Below, one piece after another: positions 1 to 12,879 of a stretch of DNA of 64,000 bases; position 1 is the first letter of the stretch, and every line of letters starts with the position of its first letter. The notes beneath the pieces are model-generated. The model did not search any database, was not told the DNA's origin, and worked only from the letters and a program-made list of their open reading frames with translations. The stretch spans positions 682,888 through 746,887 of the forward strand of contig NW_019091412.1 of NCBI RefSeq assembly GCF_001949145.1. Reading direction: 5' to 3'. Source of the stretch: Acanthaster planci. Lineage: Eukaryota; Echinodermata; Asteroidea; Valvatida; Acanthasteridae. Made by a program: the position numbers and the translations under genes.

Positions 1-1510
1 AAAATTTGAGGTTTGCTGAAAAATGAAAAGTGTCAAGGGGTAATTTTCGCCCTGCAATTAATTTCAAGATAATTATCTTTGCAAAGAAATATCTGAAAGC
101 TGCAAGCCTTGAATTTGATTTTGTTTTGTTGAAAAATTAAAATCTCTAAGGGGTTACCCTTGCATTTACATATAATTTTCCAAAGATTTGGGTTGTTGAA
201 AATTTGAAATATTTGTAAGGGGTTAACCTGGTATTTCAGTTACATTTCAGAAAATTTGGGGGGTGGTACAAATTGAAATCTGTAAAGGGTTAGATTTGCA
301 TTTCAACTAATTTCAGAACATTTAGGGGTGTTACAAATAAAAATCTGCAAAGGGCTAGTCGTGCATTGCAATTAAATTTCAGAAAATTTGGAAAAATTGT
401 TTGTGGAAAACTGTAAATTTATTCATGTATTTATTATGGTTTATTAAATTTGAATCACAGTGGCCAAAGGCCAAAACCAATTCAAATTTCTGTTACGAAT
501 TACAATTATATCAATTAAACTTTACATTACAACGTTACTTTAAAAAAATCCAGATATCAATATAAGAATATAAAAGCAAGAAGAAGACAAAGATCCAATC
601 GGGGAGGTCACCCTACACGCAAAACTCCAATAAAAGGAGGTGATTCAAAGCAGAATCACCAAAACAACATTATAAACCCCATGAGCCAACAGGGTAACTA
701 AGTGAGATTCAGAGTGCTCCTCATGGAAATCTTTCCTGATAAACTATTAGCCATAAAAACTACAGCATGACATTAAAATCCTGGCCAATGTATGAAGGGA
801 TAGTAGATTTGTTATAGCGATTTTGCAAGGGGTTAGTCTTGCATTTAAGTTAAATTTCACAAACTTTTGGATTTTTGAAAAATGAAAACCTGTAAGGAGT
901 TATTCTTGCATTTAAAAATAAATTTCAGAAGACTTGGCAGTTGCAAAATTAATATCTGCAAGGGGTTAGTCTTGCATTTCAATTAGATTTCAGTAAATTT
1001 GTCTTTTGGAAAAAACACATTTATTTGGGATTGGCCTGGATATTCAATACAATTTCAGAAAGTTTTGGGGTTGAAAAATTGAAATTTGGCAGGTGTAAAC
1101 TTTGCATTTCTACTCAATTTCAAAAACTTTGGGGGTTGTCGAAAAAGTTAAAAATCAACAAGGGGTTAGTCTTGCAATTCAATTAAGTCACAGAAAAATA
1201 AATCTTTGCAAAAAAATCTGCGAGGGGTTAGTGTTTCATTTTAGTCAATTTTTCACCTTTTAAATTAAACTTTAAAAAATAAGGGTTTCTGATAAAGTTA
1301 ATATCTGTAAGCGGAAGTATGTGTGCATGCATGTGTTAATTTTGCTTTTCATTTCTTTGAAGTGGGTGAGTATTACATTTTTATTAACTTTGAAAAAATT
1401 TTCATCTTTGCACTGAATTAAAATCTGCACAAGGTTAGCCTTGCATTTTTATTAATGTAGAGACAATTTCAATCTATGCAAGAAATTAACAATTACATGG
1501 GGTTAGCCAA
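1..1510. repeat. Degenerate minisatellite, period about 65 bp
   Basis: A unit close to 'AAGGGGTTAGTCTTGCATTTCAATTA' followed by an AATTTCAGAAAATTTGGG-like half recurs at about 36, 151, 218, 287, 350, 825, 893, 960, 1157, 1220 and 1425. Copies are diverged. The array is interrupted at about 420-800 by unrelated sequence. Confidence 0.75.
420..800. other. Non-repetitive insertion inside the minisatellite
   Basis: Breaks the array. It begins TTTATTATGGTTTATT and contains GTGGCCAAAGGCC near 462, which resembles the 3' tail of some animal non-LTR retrotransposons read on the opposite strand. No coding sequence or clear target-site duplication was seen, so the identity is only a suggestion. Confidence 0.25.
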
Positions 1511-3488
1511 TAATAAAAATTGGTGATTTTTAAAGGAAACTCAAAATGAAAACTCTATTCCAAAGAAGGAATAAAGTGGTAAGATAAAACACAATGCACA
1601 TTAAATAAAAAAGAAGGTTTACTCGGCCTACTCATAAAATGTAACACAAATGAGGCTTATGAAAATCTTGGTAATTTTTGAAGTAGTATGAGGATTTTAC
1701 CCTATTGCTGGAACCACAGTTTCCAAGTAACATTGCATTGACTATGTTCTACGAAATGTACATGTACAGTCAAGTTCCATTACAACACAGTCGAAATTGG
1801 GACAATTCAGATTACTTTGCTATGATCAGGACTTTGGAATAAAAGGACTGGAAAATCAAAGAAAACGTAACATTCAATAAATTGAGATTTTCAAAATTTG
1901 CTCTTATAGCGATACATGTATTTTGTTCTAACAGAGTTCTAATGAGAGTCAACTGTATAACGTAGTACAATAAAACATAAACATCTGTATTAATTAGAAA
2001 GAACATTAAGCCCTAATTCCCAAGAGTGTGTGCAAAACCATTTTAAAATTGGAGGATACAGGACTTTCGGGTTGAGCATAACTTCTACTGCAACCTAAAA
2101 ACCACGAATTTTAATCAAACATTTCCCGGCCCTCTGCTGCTGCCATATCTAATACCACGCTAAACTCTTCCTCATCACTGCCATAGCAGTGAAATCCTAC
2201 TGCTGCCACCATGAAGCAACAAATAAAAATCTCTTTGTTAGATAATCTAGTAAAAAATATTACCCGGCAGCTACACCCACTAACAAACCAACTTCTAAAT
2301 TCAGAATAAAGTGTTAAAAAGAAGCACCAAACATGCAAGCACCCAACTTCTTGGCCAGTAGCTTTCACTAAAAAGTACATGAGTAAAATTTTCCACAACT
2401 GCCACTAACCATACAGTACATGCAAGTCTCATTATCTAAACCTATCAACTACAATAAAGTGCACAAATGAAAAAACACATGTAGGTTAAGTAATGGATAT
2501 CATAAACATAAAATAAAAATATGACGGAATCTATTGAAATTATTACAAAATAGTTGGAATTACGTATTCAAAGTCCACATTCAGCTTGGTGCACTCATTC
2601 CCGATTTTCAAGCCGAGTCACTGAATCACCAATTTTTTAATAAACCAAGGAATGGTTTTTGGCTGCCTTGGGATGAAGAATTGTTTCGAATCAAGATGCA
2701 TTTAAATTGTTGGGGGCAATTCAAGAACAAATTTCAGTTTGTGGTTAAAGGGCTTATTACGTCTTTGTTTTGTTATACTTGTAATAAAGTTTAAGTCAGT
2801 TGCAAATGGAGGGGGGCAAGGCAGCCACCCCTACCCGCTCAGGCACAAAGCTGGCCCCTTATCGCTAAAAAGTATCAGCATAAACAAATTTGTTCTTGTG
2901 ATGTGGCCCCCCCTGGCCAGTTGCACCCGTTAATGTCTGAACCTGGCAACAGGACTGATGAAATTGGCTTACTTCTGGATCATTGAGGACACTTCTGGAG
3001 TTATTCATGTACTGTTTGGGAGAAAATTGCTACATTTCACTCATATTCTGCATGAACTGCATAAATCGCTCAGCTTGATTTGGTCTGACATCACTACCAA
3101 TTTGTACCTAGGTCTTGATTATTTGCTTTATTTTTATGTTATTCTGGTAAATAGGAAATGGAGGCTAACTATTTCTTTAAATGCTCTCAAGACTCTGCAT
3201 TCGAGGCTTCTATTGACAATTGTTGCCATACTCCGAAAATGTGTAAACCTGACTTAATTAATGCATAAACAACTACTTTTAATGCATGATACTATACATG
3301 GAAGCTCCAATATCAGAGATAAGTATTTTTAACTAGAAATTTTTCTATTGCTATAATTTTTGACCTCTTCCCCCTCTAATGATTGTTTTTCCTGACCTTC
3401 CTTTGGTGCTTCCACACCTAACCTTTCCTTTCCACTACAGCAGGAGTCAGCTTGTATGACATATCCTACCGCTGCCATGATTTTTCAT
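1511..3488. other. Gene-free stretch 3' of the phosphotransferase
   Basis: AT-rich with only short open frames that match nothing I recognise. It probably includes the 3' UTR of the minus-strand phosphotransferase in its last few hundred bases. Confidence 0.6.
3127..3132 (-). terminator. Possible polyadenylation signal AATAAA of the phosphotransferase gene
   Basis: AATAAA read on the minus strand (TTTATT on plus), about 360 bases past the stop codon at 3489. It is the right strand and a normal distance, but the spacer is AT-rich, so a chance match is possible. Confidence 0.3.
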
Positions 3489-6400
3489 TCACCTTTTCTT
3501 AGCTGAAGGTCCTTGCACTGCGTGTACAGCTTCTCCATCACTACATCCATTGCCATTGGCTGTATCTTTGATTGGGTACCGTGAAATGAACGGCTGATCA
3601 AGCAGGTCACAAATATCAAGGATAGCTTTTCTCAAATAGATGAACAAATCTGTTGCAGCGTAAACCTTAACAAAGAATCAAAGTGGAATGTTCAGAATAT
3701 CAAGAGTTTCCGTTGAAACTCGTGCACATGCAACATAAGCAAAGTTTTCAATCGTATGCAGCAAGGTATGAGACGGAGNTTTTCAATGGGTCAGGGCACC
3801 GAAAACCGGTGTAATGAATTCCTCCCTGTAAGCGGTGATTAAAGGCCTTTGTTGCTCTCATTAAGGCATACAAGCTCTTTAAATTTTCCTTCCATTTAAA
3901 TAAACACTCAAAGACGTATCAAATCCAATGGATTAAGAAACATGTTAAATTCCTGAGAACTTAAGGTTCTTTTGTTTGCAATTTAATTTGCCAATGTAGC
4001 TTGGTTGGTTTCTTATTGGAAGAGGTTGTAAGCTGTACCAAATTACATTATGCCTTTTTACTGCTTAGTTATTTTTTTCTTACTTATGCAGTTAGTTATT
4101 TTGTCAAGTCTAGAATCCTCACTTACCAGGGTGGCCCACAGCAAGATGTGTCCAGAGAGAGGATTTCCCAGGAGTTGGTTGGCGAGAAGGACAATTGGCC
4201 CAAGCAAAATGGAATCCAATTGAGTCAACTCAGACTTTGTCATGTAAGCAATCTGAAAAAAAAACAAACTATTAAATATAAATCACTGAGTCCAGATGAA
4301 TTAATTCAGACTTTGTTGTGTAGGCAATCTGAAAAAGAAAGGATTGTTAGATCTAAAGAATGTTCTATTTCGGTTTTTTTCTTTAATTTCATCCAATCAC
4401 CTTAGATCATGAGTTTCTGATAATGCTTCTTTTCGCTATCCTTTCCTACACTGAACATCTGATGTTGATTTACAAGTACTGTAAAACCTCTTTTAACTGT
4501 TCAGCATATTTTAGCTCGTGATAGAATGCATGCTCATGATTTAAGAAACCAAGCAAAGAGCATCTTTTAACCACTCAAAAAAGAGCAAAAAAGCAAAATC
4601 CATAACTTGTACAACATCAAGTCCAAGTACTGACTATGAGTTTGTTGGACATCTTGGCTTCCAGCAGGGCAAACACTATGAGAAAGATGCAGGGCTGGTG
4701 GTCAAACAAATTTGTAGTTGCCTTGGTAACAACAGCCAGAAAGAAAATGGTAGAGATGCCCATTAGTGGTGATAAAACGCTGGTGCCCTGTGGAAAAAAT
4801 GTTTCAATAGTAATGAAAACCAAACTAAATTCATGACAAAGTGTAATCAACTACATAAAAGCAGGCTTGCCATCGAGGGGTTAACTTTCTTATATTGAAC
4901 ACCGTCTGTTCTTTGATATTGTTCTGTTTAAAGTAACAAACAAAGCAGCCTTGCAAATTCCATCATTATACGAGTATATTTACCCCAGTTGTCAATCTGT
5001 GTCCTCGTCTCCAGATATATATGGCATGATTGATGAATTTGATGGCACCCATCAAAGCCACAGCAAGCACTATCATCCCTCTCCACTCCATCCCAAACAC
5101 CTGTAAAAGTCAACCATACCTGTTACTCTCCAGTCAAAAAGAGTCAATTTTTTCAATGTTTGTCTGTTTTAAACTCTCAGTTAGCCACTTTGCGTCCACC
5201 TGTTGATTATTTAAGTTTGCCTTGCACAGTTGGAATCCAGTCTGAGGCTTGCTAAACCATTGGGCCATCAGGCCTGGATGTGTTTGTAGCATGGAGATTC
5301 CCTGAGCGATTGCTGGTCGACAGCTAAAAAGCTCCTGCAACCGGCTGGAAGAGCCACTGCGATGGCCTGTCTGGATTGGAGTCCTTTACCCCTGCCCTAC
5401 CTTTTGGACCCAGAACTGTTGCCCAAGGATCGCTGTTAGGAGGAAACCAAAGCAAAGTGCCAGCTCCGACTCCGTGACGTCCAGTCTGCTGATCCAACAT
5501 ATAAAATGAAATATCAGTGTGATCACAGTACATAAAAACTACAGGCAGCATCCGGGATATTCCTCAGTCCATCAACAATGTAATAAATTCCTGGGGAGAA
5601 AATAGAGGAATTAATGACCAACTGAAAATAAAGATTTAGTTGTGAAGTAACACAGTAGTTAGGGTCCTTGGAAAATATTGACCTTGCTTTAAAGGAAACA
5701 TTGTTCAGACGTTATTCGGAATAATTTCAACTCTCATATATAATACAAAAACTGCTGCAAACTGCTTGCTGGCTAGAGAGGCCTAAAATACAAATCACAG
5801 AATTTGGAGGGCCTGACGTCAGGTCCTCCAACTTCTGTAATTTCAACACTGTATAACTGCGTTCCACATTGTCCCCTCTGATTTCAGACACAAATTTGCA
5901 GCACGTCTCTGAACTCTGATAAACAACGCCCTCTTTACTGTAGCGACATGAAACATTGCCAATTAGAATCATCTACTTTTAACTTTGAATTGCTAAATAC
6001 ACAGGTGCTGTAGTGAATCTAAACATTACTCACGTTCCAAACCTGACCACCCCAGATATGTAAGTCTGCCAATGGGCTGTGTAGAACATAAACATCGCCG
6101 AAAACATCAGAGTCAGGAACAGGTCTGGTCGATGACCAAGCCGCATGCAGATTGCCAACTCAATGGTCACAAAGACTGTTGAACGGACCAAAAATATTAC
6201 TTGTGGAGATTAACATGATACGAAAGAGTACGTCGTAATTTTTGATCTAATGCTACTCATTTATCAAACAAAATGTCAAAAGTAGGAGGGCATGACGTTT
6301 CAATTACAGCAAAATCTTTCTCTAAGGCCCCAAAACATAATGTCGCTTAATATTATTTAATCATCGTATCAAAAATTCAGCCATGTTCTTTAACAAGTTA

Positions 6401-9400
6401 AAGCAAGTGAAAATGATCAAAGAAATTGGAATTTCAAACATGTTATTCTCATTGAAAGAAGCCTGTTCAATACCCTGTGCAAAGAAATCCTGTCCTGCAG
6501 GAATCTCAACAGTATATCGTAGGGATTATTAAAAGCCATATCATGGGATGAACAGTCACAAAGAAAATGTTTGTTGTCACTGCTGACTGAAGAGCATATG
6601 ACTGACTTGAGACAGGATTATTTGCAGGTACAACTGCACAATCTCTTATGTGCAAACCAACGTTCTACATCTCTCCAAACTGCTACTTCAATGCATTCTG
6701 TTGACTCATTTCAATTGTTACCTGTGGAAACAGAGTCGCTTGCATGGTCGACTAACTCTGGCAGGCTATAGTCCATTTTGTTGGTCAGCCAGCGGTAACA
6801 CTGCTTTCCGTCTAAAGCGTCGCAGATTTGATACAGGAAAACAGTGATTGCGGCCATACCACATGCCCATCCTGGAACCTGTAGAAAGACATAGATTTAC
6901 ATCTGAGAGATACATAAACCTAAATGACACCTGACTTGTGTAAAGGATCAGAACAGGTGCTCTGAACATTAATCTTTCTGTCCATGTGATATTTTACAAT
7001 TACATATGAAGTTTAAGAATAATATAGTGAAAGAGCCCCAGGTGGACAAACTGCTATATATGTACTAAGCACAAAACTGACTGCCACAGTACATGTAATA
7101 TTGACACGTGATCAAATGTTGAATATTTATTTTGGACTCGCATATTCAGAGTACAAACAAGCAATGAATCAAAAATTGTGAATATTCATTTTTTGTGGTT
7201 AAAAACTGCACTCTAAACCCTTATACATAGGCTCAATAATTAGGGAAAGCAATTCCTTCTGTTTCTACTTACCAACTGACCCTATTTCTGTGTCCCCCAA
7301 CACCAGTGTTTGTGGTCAAGCTTCACAAAACACTTCTCCACAATTTTTATGCCTTAACACGCTTACAGCATTCACTGCTGTTTGTATTTTTTTTCCACTA
7401 GTGAGATTGACCAATATCAAAAATAGCTGAAAACAGCTGAAAAAAGGCATCAAGAAGCTGGACTGTGAAAATCTCCTATACTTTTGTACACAGTTAGTGA
7501 GGAAAAAAGCTGAAATCCAAAACAAAAAAAGCTGAGACAACTCAACCCTGGTATTCGTTAATGTTTGATCACTTTTTTCCAAATGCCATTTTGCTATTTC
7601 TTCTCACTGTCATCAGTAAGCTTCCTACTTACAACCTGGTATAATTAAATACATGAATAGAAGGCATAATGTTTTGGTACTGAATTATTTAATTCACACT
7701 TGCTCCGCCTTTGGCATGATATATCCCAATGTGGGAACTTTGCCAAGTACCAGCATAGAAAAAGCAGCTTTGGCCCTACTTAACAATTCAGCGAACATAG
7801 AACAACCTCAGAGAGAAAAAAAACCTCCCTACAGTTATACAAGCAGAACAGCTACCCCGGCGTACAATAAAAAATCACTGAACCAAGACTGGACTGCACT
7901 GAATGCAGTTTCCAAATAACAGGAAATACAGAATAGAACTACAAATGCGTTCCCTTTGGTTACGGGGGGGGGATTTCAGAAATTAAAGATGATTATATGG
8001 ACACTGAAGTCGCTGAACTTACCAAAGAAGAAGGGGCCATGTGGTTAAATGTGTGTAACTTTCAAAGTAAAACAACTAAAAAAACCAAGAAACAAATGTA
8101 AAATAAACAAAACCGAACAAGTCAATGCCAAGAGAGTCCAGCATTATGTTCACCATTCTTGAATCCATTTTGTTTGAACCTTGGATGAGAAAACAGCTCA
8201 TAATCATAATAAAACACCCCGCCTTCACACAACATCAGATGGTCAACTCACAATTTGATTCCACTAGCCTTGACCTCAAAGCTGGCCAACAGTGACAACT
8301 GCACCCATTGCAAAGCAGGTACATGTACTTCATAGAGTTTGTGACAGGATATGCTAAATTTACAGGCAAGCACTTCAATGAAACACCCAGATTTGAGTTG
8401 AAGGATGGGTCAATCCTCCAACCATTACCTATGGAAATTCAAATAGGTGTGGTGGCTTCCCAAGGCTGGGGCAGGAGGCACTATTTATTTGAACCGTATG
8501 GTAATTACTGATCATATCTTAGCCTTATTGTACTCATAATTTTACCTCAAAATTTATCCTACTATGTACATTTTCATACAGATAACTGGAGTTTTCCAGC
8601 CCTTTTGCTTCCTCTTTGTAATATTTTTAAAAATGTTTAGAACAACAAAAATGTGATCAAACTCCTCATGTAAATTACCAGTTTGGGTGTGTAAGGGGTG
8701 TTTGTTATATAGGTGGAGTATATATGAATGTTCCCCCCTTGATGTCTGGCCTTGACAGAAATGATCATCTGTTGATTTTTACAACTCGCTTGGAGAAATT
8801 TCTCGAGCTTTCCCGTAAAACTAAACTTTAGGAATAGGCGACAGGCTTAAATTTAACATTGAAGAGTTGGCATACACAGCTTCCTTTTGTGGGCAAACTT
8901 ACAAAAGAATGATCGAAATCATGCGACAGACATGGCGGCAACTCCATCCTCTACCACCTCCAGACATGCCAATTGCCAAATAAAACTCCACTAGGGGTAT
9001 TTTTGGAAGAACTGCAATTAAAAATTTTGGAAGTCCAAGTCAAGTCACAAGTTAAAGCTGGTGACATACAAGTCACAAAAATGTGTTTTTTATTCCTCCA
9101 TGCTTGACTCAACAACTCTGTCAAGTAATAAGATACAAATTTTTACCCGTAAAAGGAGACAATTAACAGACGGAAGACAGACGAAGGAGAGGTATTCTAT
9201 GTATTTACCTCACTGGTAGCCGTAGGAGAGTAATACATGAGTACGATGAAGCTAGACGTGTTGAGCACCAGGCCAATTATCGTGATAAGATTGCCGTTAA
9301 TCTTCGAAGAAAGCATGTTGCCCAGCCAGCACCATAGCACCTGCAACGGGGGATCTAAAAGGGTTTGCCCCTCCAGCACATATCGATGTGTCTTCAGCAT

Positions 9401-9439
9401 TTCCACCTGCTTGATTGTGAGCAATCTCCAGCTCTTCAT
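3489..9439 (-). CDS. CEPT1: CEPT1/CHPT1-family CDP-alcohol phosphotransferase, 8 exons, 395 aa
   Basis: Family role: transfers phosphocholine or phosphoethanolamine from the CDP-alcohol to diacylglycerol, the last Kennedy-pathway step, in ER/Golgi membrane. Exons in coding order: 9439-9209, 6878-6722, 6175-6034, 5485-5401, 5100-4984, 4787-4635, 4252-4127, 3665-3489; all join in frame at GT-AG borders. Exon 1 carries HRYVLEGQTLLDPPLQ and NLITIIGL, exon 3 AHWQTYISG, exon 4 LDVTE, exon 6 GTSVLSPL, exon 7 YMTKSEL, all hallmarks of human CEPT1/CHPT1, whose lengths (about 406-416 aa) are close. The ATG at 9439 is fixed by an in-frame TGA 24 bases upstream. Odd: the catalytic signature in exon 2 keeps all four aspartates (D97, D100, D121, D125) and G101, but the usual Ala-Arg is Cys104-Tyr105, the usual second Gly is Pro117, and the spacer is three residues longer. 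Activity is therefore uncertain although the frame is intact. The last acceptor is AAG, less usual. Family certain; CEPT1 versus CHPT1 not resolvable. Confidence 0.9.
4285..4328 (-). pseudogene. Relic duplicate of phosphotransferase exon 7 start
   Basis: Lies in intron 6, just upstream (on the minus strand) of real exon 7. It reads CAG then codons for IAYTTKSELIHLDS, against IAYMTKSELTQLDS in exon 7, and then runs into a stop. The copy includes the polypyrimidine/acceptor stretch. It is a local tandem duplication with a shift of about 76 bases. No matching donor is visible, so it is probably not a usable exon. Confidence 0.7.
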
Positions 9440-10010
9440 CTTGGCGAGGTTGATGCCTTGTCAGCAATCCGGAAGGGGGTAGACAGGCGGCGTGCACGAC
9501 CGATCGGAGGATATATGGACCCACCAGTGTTCCTATAGTTGAATGCATGAACTGACGTGATAAAGGACAGGCATGCGCCAGACAAGCACGTTCAACTCGC
9601 ATGCAAATATATATTGTACGTGCAGATTTTACATAACTGTCATATTCAGCAACCATATGGCTGCAATGGCGCCCAAGATCCAAGGGCATTCCCTCATTGA
9701 GACGGATTAGCCAAGCTATCCCGTTTGGCAAGGGGGTGTAACTGTACCACGTCTATTTGTTTTTAAAAATTGTTTAAAACAAATGTGTTATGGTATATTT
9801 TTCTGCTAAAATCACCGATTTTACAGAATTCTGCTGTAGAGATATGTTATATTCTTTTAAATTTTCAGTCAAATTCATGTGACAAAATCAACCAATTTCA
9901 GCCATAAATCGGCTAAAGGCCATAGTCTTGTAGGCTGGCCTTATTGTAGAGGCTGTGTTCAATCCGCACAGCAGAGCTCTTTTGACAGGCTTCGACAAAC
10001 CCCGTACCAC

Positions 10011-10029
10011 CGTAGTTCGTTGAACTACG
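10011..10029. repeat. Perfect 8-bp stem hairpin
   Basis: CGTAGTTC, loop GTT, GAACTACG. Flanking ACCAC and GTGGT can extend the pairing with a bulge. No function assigned. Confidence 0.5.
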
Positions 10030-11577
10030 TAACGTGGTGACATTTTTGATCGAACCCGTATAGCTATAAAGCAATGTGCACCGTAGGTAGGCTCAAAAGA
10101 ATGTCACTTCAACCGATTCAACAGGTTAAACCGACAACAGGAGTCAACGAACAACAGATTCAACCGATGGCGGTGCAACTCTATTTTAATTGGCAAATTA
10201 ATAAAGAAAAATTTAAGTAACTTTATAACACAAATGCTAAGGTTTGAAATTCTTATTATCAGGCGTAACATCTTAGTATAACAGATTCGAGTTTTCTATT
10301 TGACAAAGATTAATGCCTCTTTCAGTTCGATGGAGCGTAGTGTCTTGTTCGAGGTTGTTCATTACTTCCTTTGGGCACTCAGTGGCATTTTTCACTAAGT
10401 TCCTGATGATAAAGTGAAGTCAGGCGTTGAACAATACAACGTAATCCCAATTACGGTGCGTGGTGGGCCAAAGGGATTGACTCTGCACGTCTCTCTGGAA
10501 GAGCTTCATTGCATAAAATGAGTATTTATGATATACTGTGGGTCCATTGTCTGGCCCCTGACTGGGTCACGGCTTAAGTACTTATAAGGCATGTCAAGTA
10601 TTTTATTTGATATTAGATATTGAAGTGCATTTTGCAGAATCGTGCCGTATGATCCGGTGACCCTTATACCATTCCTCCATAAAATCACCCTGAACCCTTT
10701 GCCATAGCGCTTACTATTCTGTCGACAAGGTTCTTTCCTTGCGTCGTTACTTCCAGGTACATTGAACCCAGCATAGGAGGAACATTTATACCGAACCCAA
10801 GTTGTACGCATGGACTGTATCCTTCATACATGCCACCACGTTACCATGTATGATGGAACTTACCATTTACGCCCGCCGCTAACCTTACAGAAAGCTGTAC
10901 CGTGGGTCGATCGTCCATTTCTAACATTCGAGAATATGCTTCCATTCGAGAAACAAAAATGAAATGCATTACCGTACAAATTAAAATATATCTGTCAGCC
11001 GATACCTCTTCCAAAGCTCACGCGGGTAGGTAAAGATTTGAGAAAGCGTACCTTCAAAATGGTCGAATCTTGAGAAGTAACGCAGATTTCCTACCAGGTC
11101 AACGTGCTTTTCCGCTCCTCATTTTCTGGGCTGAGATTTCGCGGTCCCCTCTTCCTCGCTGACGAGGCTTTCACCATATCATTGATGAAGCGGTACACAT
11201 GAATACAGTCAAACTATACGTGATGCTGGAATTCACTGAGAATGAGACCTTAGACCAAAAAAGAACCCACGGCTTAAGCAAGGACGACACTGTACACCTC
11301 GTGCAGTATGTAGCAAAAAGTGGCTTCACACAGAATTTACGCTGCCTCCAAAGGTGTATGGTTGTCTCTAAATCAAACGGTTCAAAAAGGGTTGTAAGAA
11401 TGGTTTCCAGTCGCAGAGCGCAGGGTGAATCTTTATTATAAACGATCACATGACACGCACTTGTAGAAAGTCATGATTAAATCACGGATGCCGTAGTGTG
11501 TGACACTATGCATCTATGAGTGTCGTTTGGCCGGTCGCATTTATCATATGAATCCGATAATTAACGCCATCCCGTCC

Positions 11578-11925
11578 ATGACTACGGACATGAGTCACCG
11601 ACGTTCAACTTTGAGACAACTAAGAAGTGATGACGATGTAGAACTACATCAACCAAATCCACCGAAATAGCTAGAGCCTGATCCTTCAAGGAGAGTACGA
11701 AATTGGAGTGTGAATGTGCCTCGGAAAACGACGACACATATAACCACAACAACCCTCGTGTTGGTGATATATACCACGCTGGTTAAGGGCGAACATGTGA
11801 ACGTTGCACCATCCGAGGCCTCATTTTGGCGGTCGAAACCAAGGGCCCGTGTCTATCAGTTTTTGAAAAGTGTGTGTATGGGGGAGAAGTATCAGAACGG
11901 AACAAATGCGAGGGCAAAGCCCTGA
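11578..11925 (+). pseudogene. Possible decayed reading frame with an in-frame TAG
   Basis: From ATG 11578 there are 30 codons rich in Arg, Asp and Pro, then TAG at 11668-11670. The same frame then stays open to 11925, including a Thr-rich hydrophobic run (TTTTLVLVIYTTLV) that could be a membrane segment. No family recognised, and chance cannot be excluded. Confidence 0.15.
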
Positions 11926-12709
11926 GCGGGCCCCGGAAAATTTTGGAGATCAGATGCTCCGTGGTGTGATTCGAGACAATTTCTGGCTTCTTGAGCAATT
12001 AAAAAAAAATACTTTGCAAAGTATACACTTTCATTAAGGTTTGGGGAAAAAGTGTGGGTGTGTGTGTGTGGGGGGGGACAATTGATATAGTATCACCCAC
12101 TTGGAAAGTGGGGGGGGGGGGCATGTCCTCCGTGTCCCCCGCCGATTGACGCCTACGGCCTCACAACCAAGAATTTTATTTGTATTTAGTCCCCTTGGCG
12201 TTCTTTGTTCTACATATCACAACGGCGAAGTCCTAACAAATCGACAGTGCTAACGAATCGAACCAAGAAACAAGCGAATCAGCTCTTAGACATGCCCCCA
12301 TGTCGTTCAATAGTGTCCCACCCACCCTGATGAATGTTCCATAGGCTTCAGTATGGAAGCACGGACTGCAATGTTCATACGGGGCATGCCTTCATCAGAT
12401 CTGTACGGTGGATGAGATGCCGGTGGAACCGTACGTGAAACTTTCCGACTGTCAATTATCGGTCAGGGCTAATCGCTGCATGTCAACGGACCTTTTCGGT
12501 GCATGCATACATGCGCATAGAATGCAAAAACCTTCCACGGTCGCTTTTCTTTGACGAAAAACAAATGGGACGGTTTGGCATCACACCGTGCATGCGCTTT
12601 AAATGTGCATGCGGACGTCCGGTCTGCTCAATCTCCCCCACAAATTCACATAGTTTTTAGTTAGTTAGTTAGTTTAGTTTTTATGTTTTTAAGATGTATT
12701 TTTTTTCCA

Positions 12710-12788
12710 AAAGCTCTCGGACAAGCACTGCATGAGCATACAGTGTCTATCAATATATACGTTGGGTTAGGGCAAAAACCCGTTATAT
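12710..12788 (+). repeat. SINE-associated repeat, copy A
   Basis: A segment of about 75 bp (AAGCTCTCGGACAAGCACTG to CCCGTTATATA) preceded by a T run. It recurs as copy B at 12975-13050 with about 85% identity by eye. Copy A lacks the tRNA-like head that precedes copy B. Confidence 0.75.
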
Positions 12789-12879
12789 AAATTGACATCA
12801 TCCCCAACGCAAAAATACATCTTGAAAATAGTTGGCGGTACCGCTGCTTAAGTTGACTCGGACCGGCCAGCCAACCCCG

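Larger units (their letters stand above)
9440..12700. other. Spacer upstream of the phosphotransferase, no confident gene
   Basis: Should hold the phosphotransferase promoter at its left edge, but no clear TATA or initiator was seen. Contains a hairpin at 10011-10029, a possible broken reading frame at 11578-11925, and G-rich and GT-rich runs at about 12055-12122. Confidence 0.5.

Noticed and set aside
4001-4405. 134-codon plus-strand frame
   Set aside because: Antisense to phosphotransferase exon 7 and its duplicated relic; no domain of its own.
7653-7919. 88-codon plus-strand frame in intron 1 of the phosphotransferase
   Set aside because: No recognisable domain, no splice context; compatible with chance.
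9297-9731. 144-codon minus-strand frame
   Set aside because: Overlaps phosphotransferase exon 1 in another frame; the exon 1 frame has clear family homology and a defined donor.
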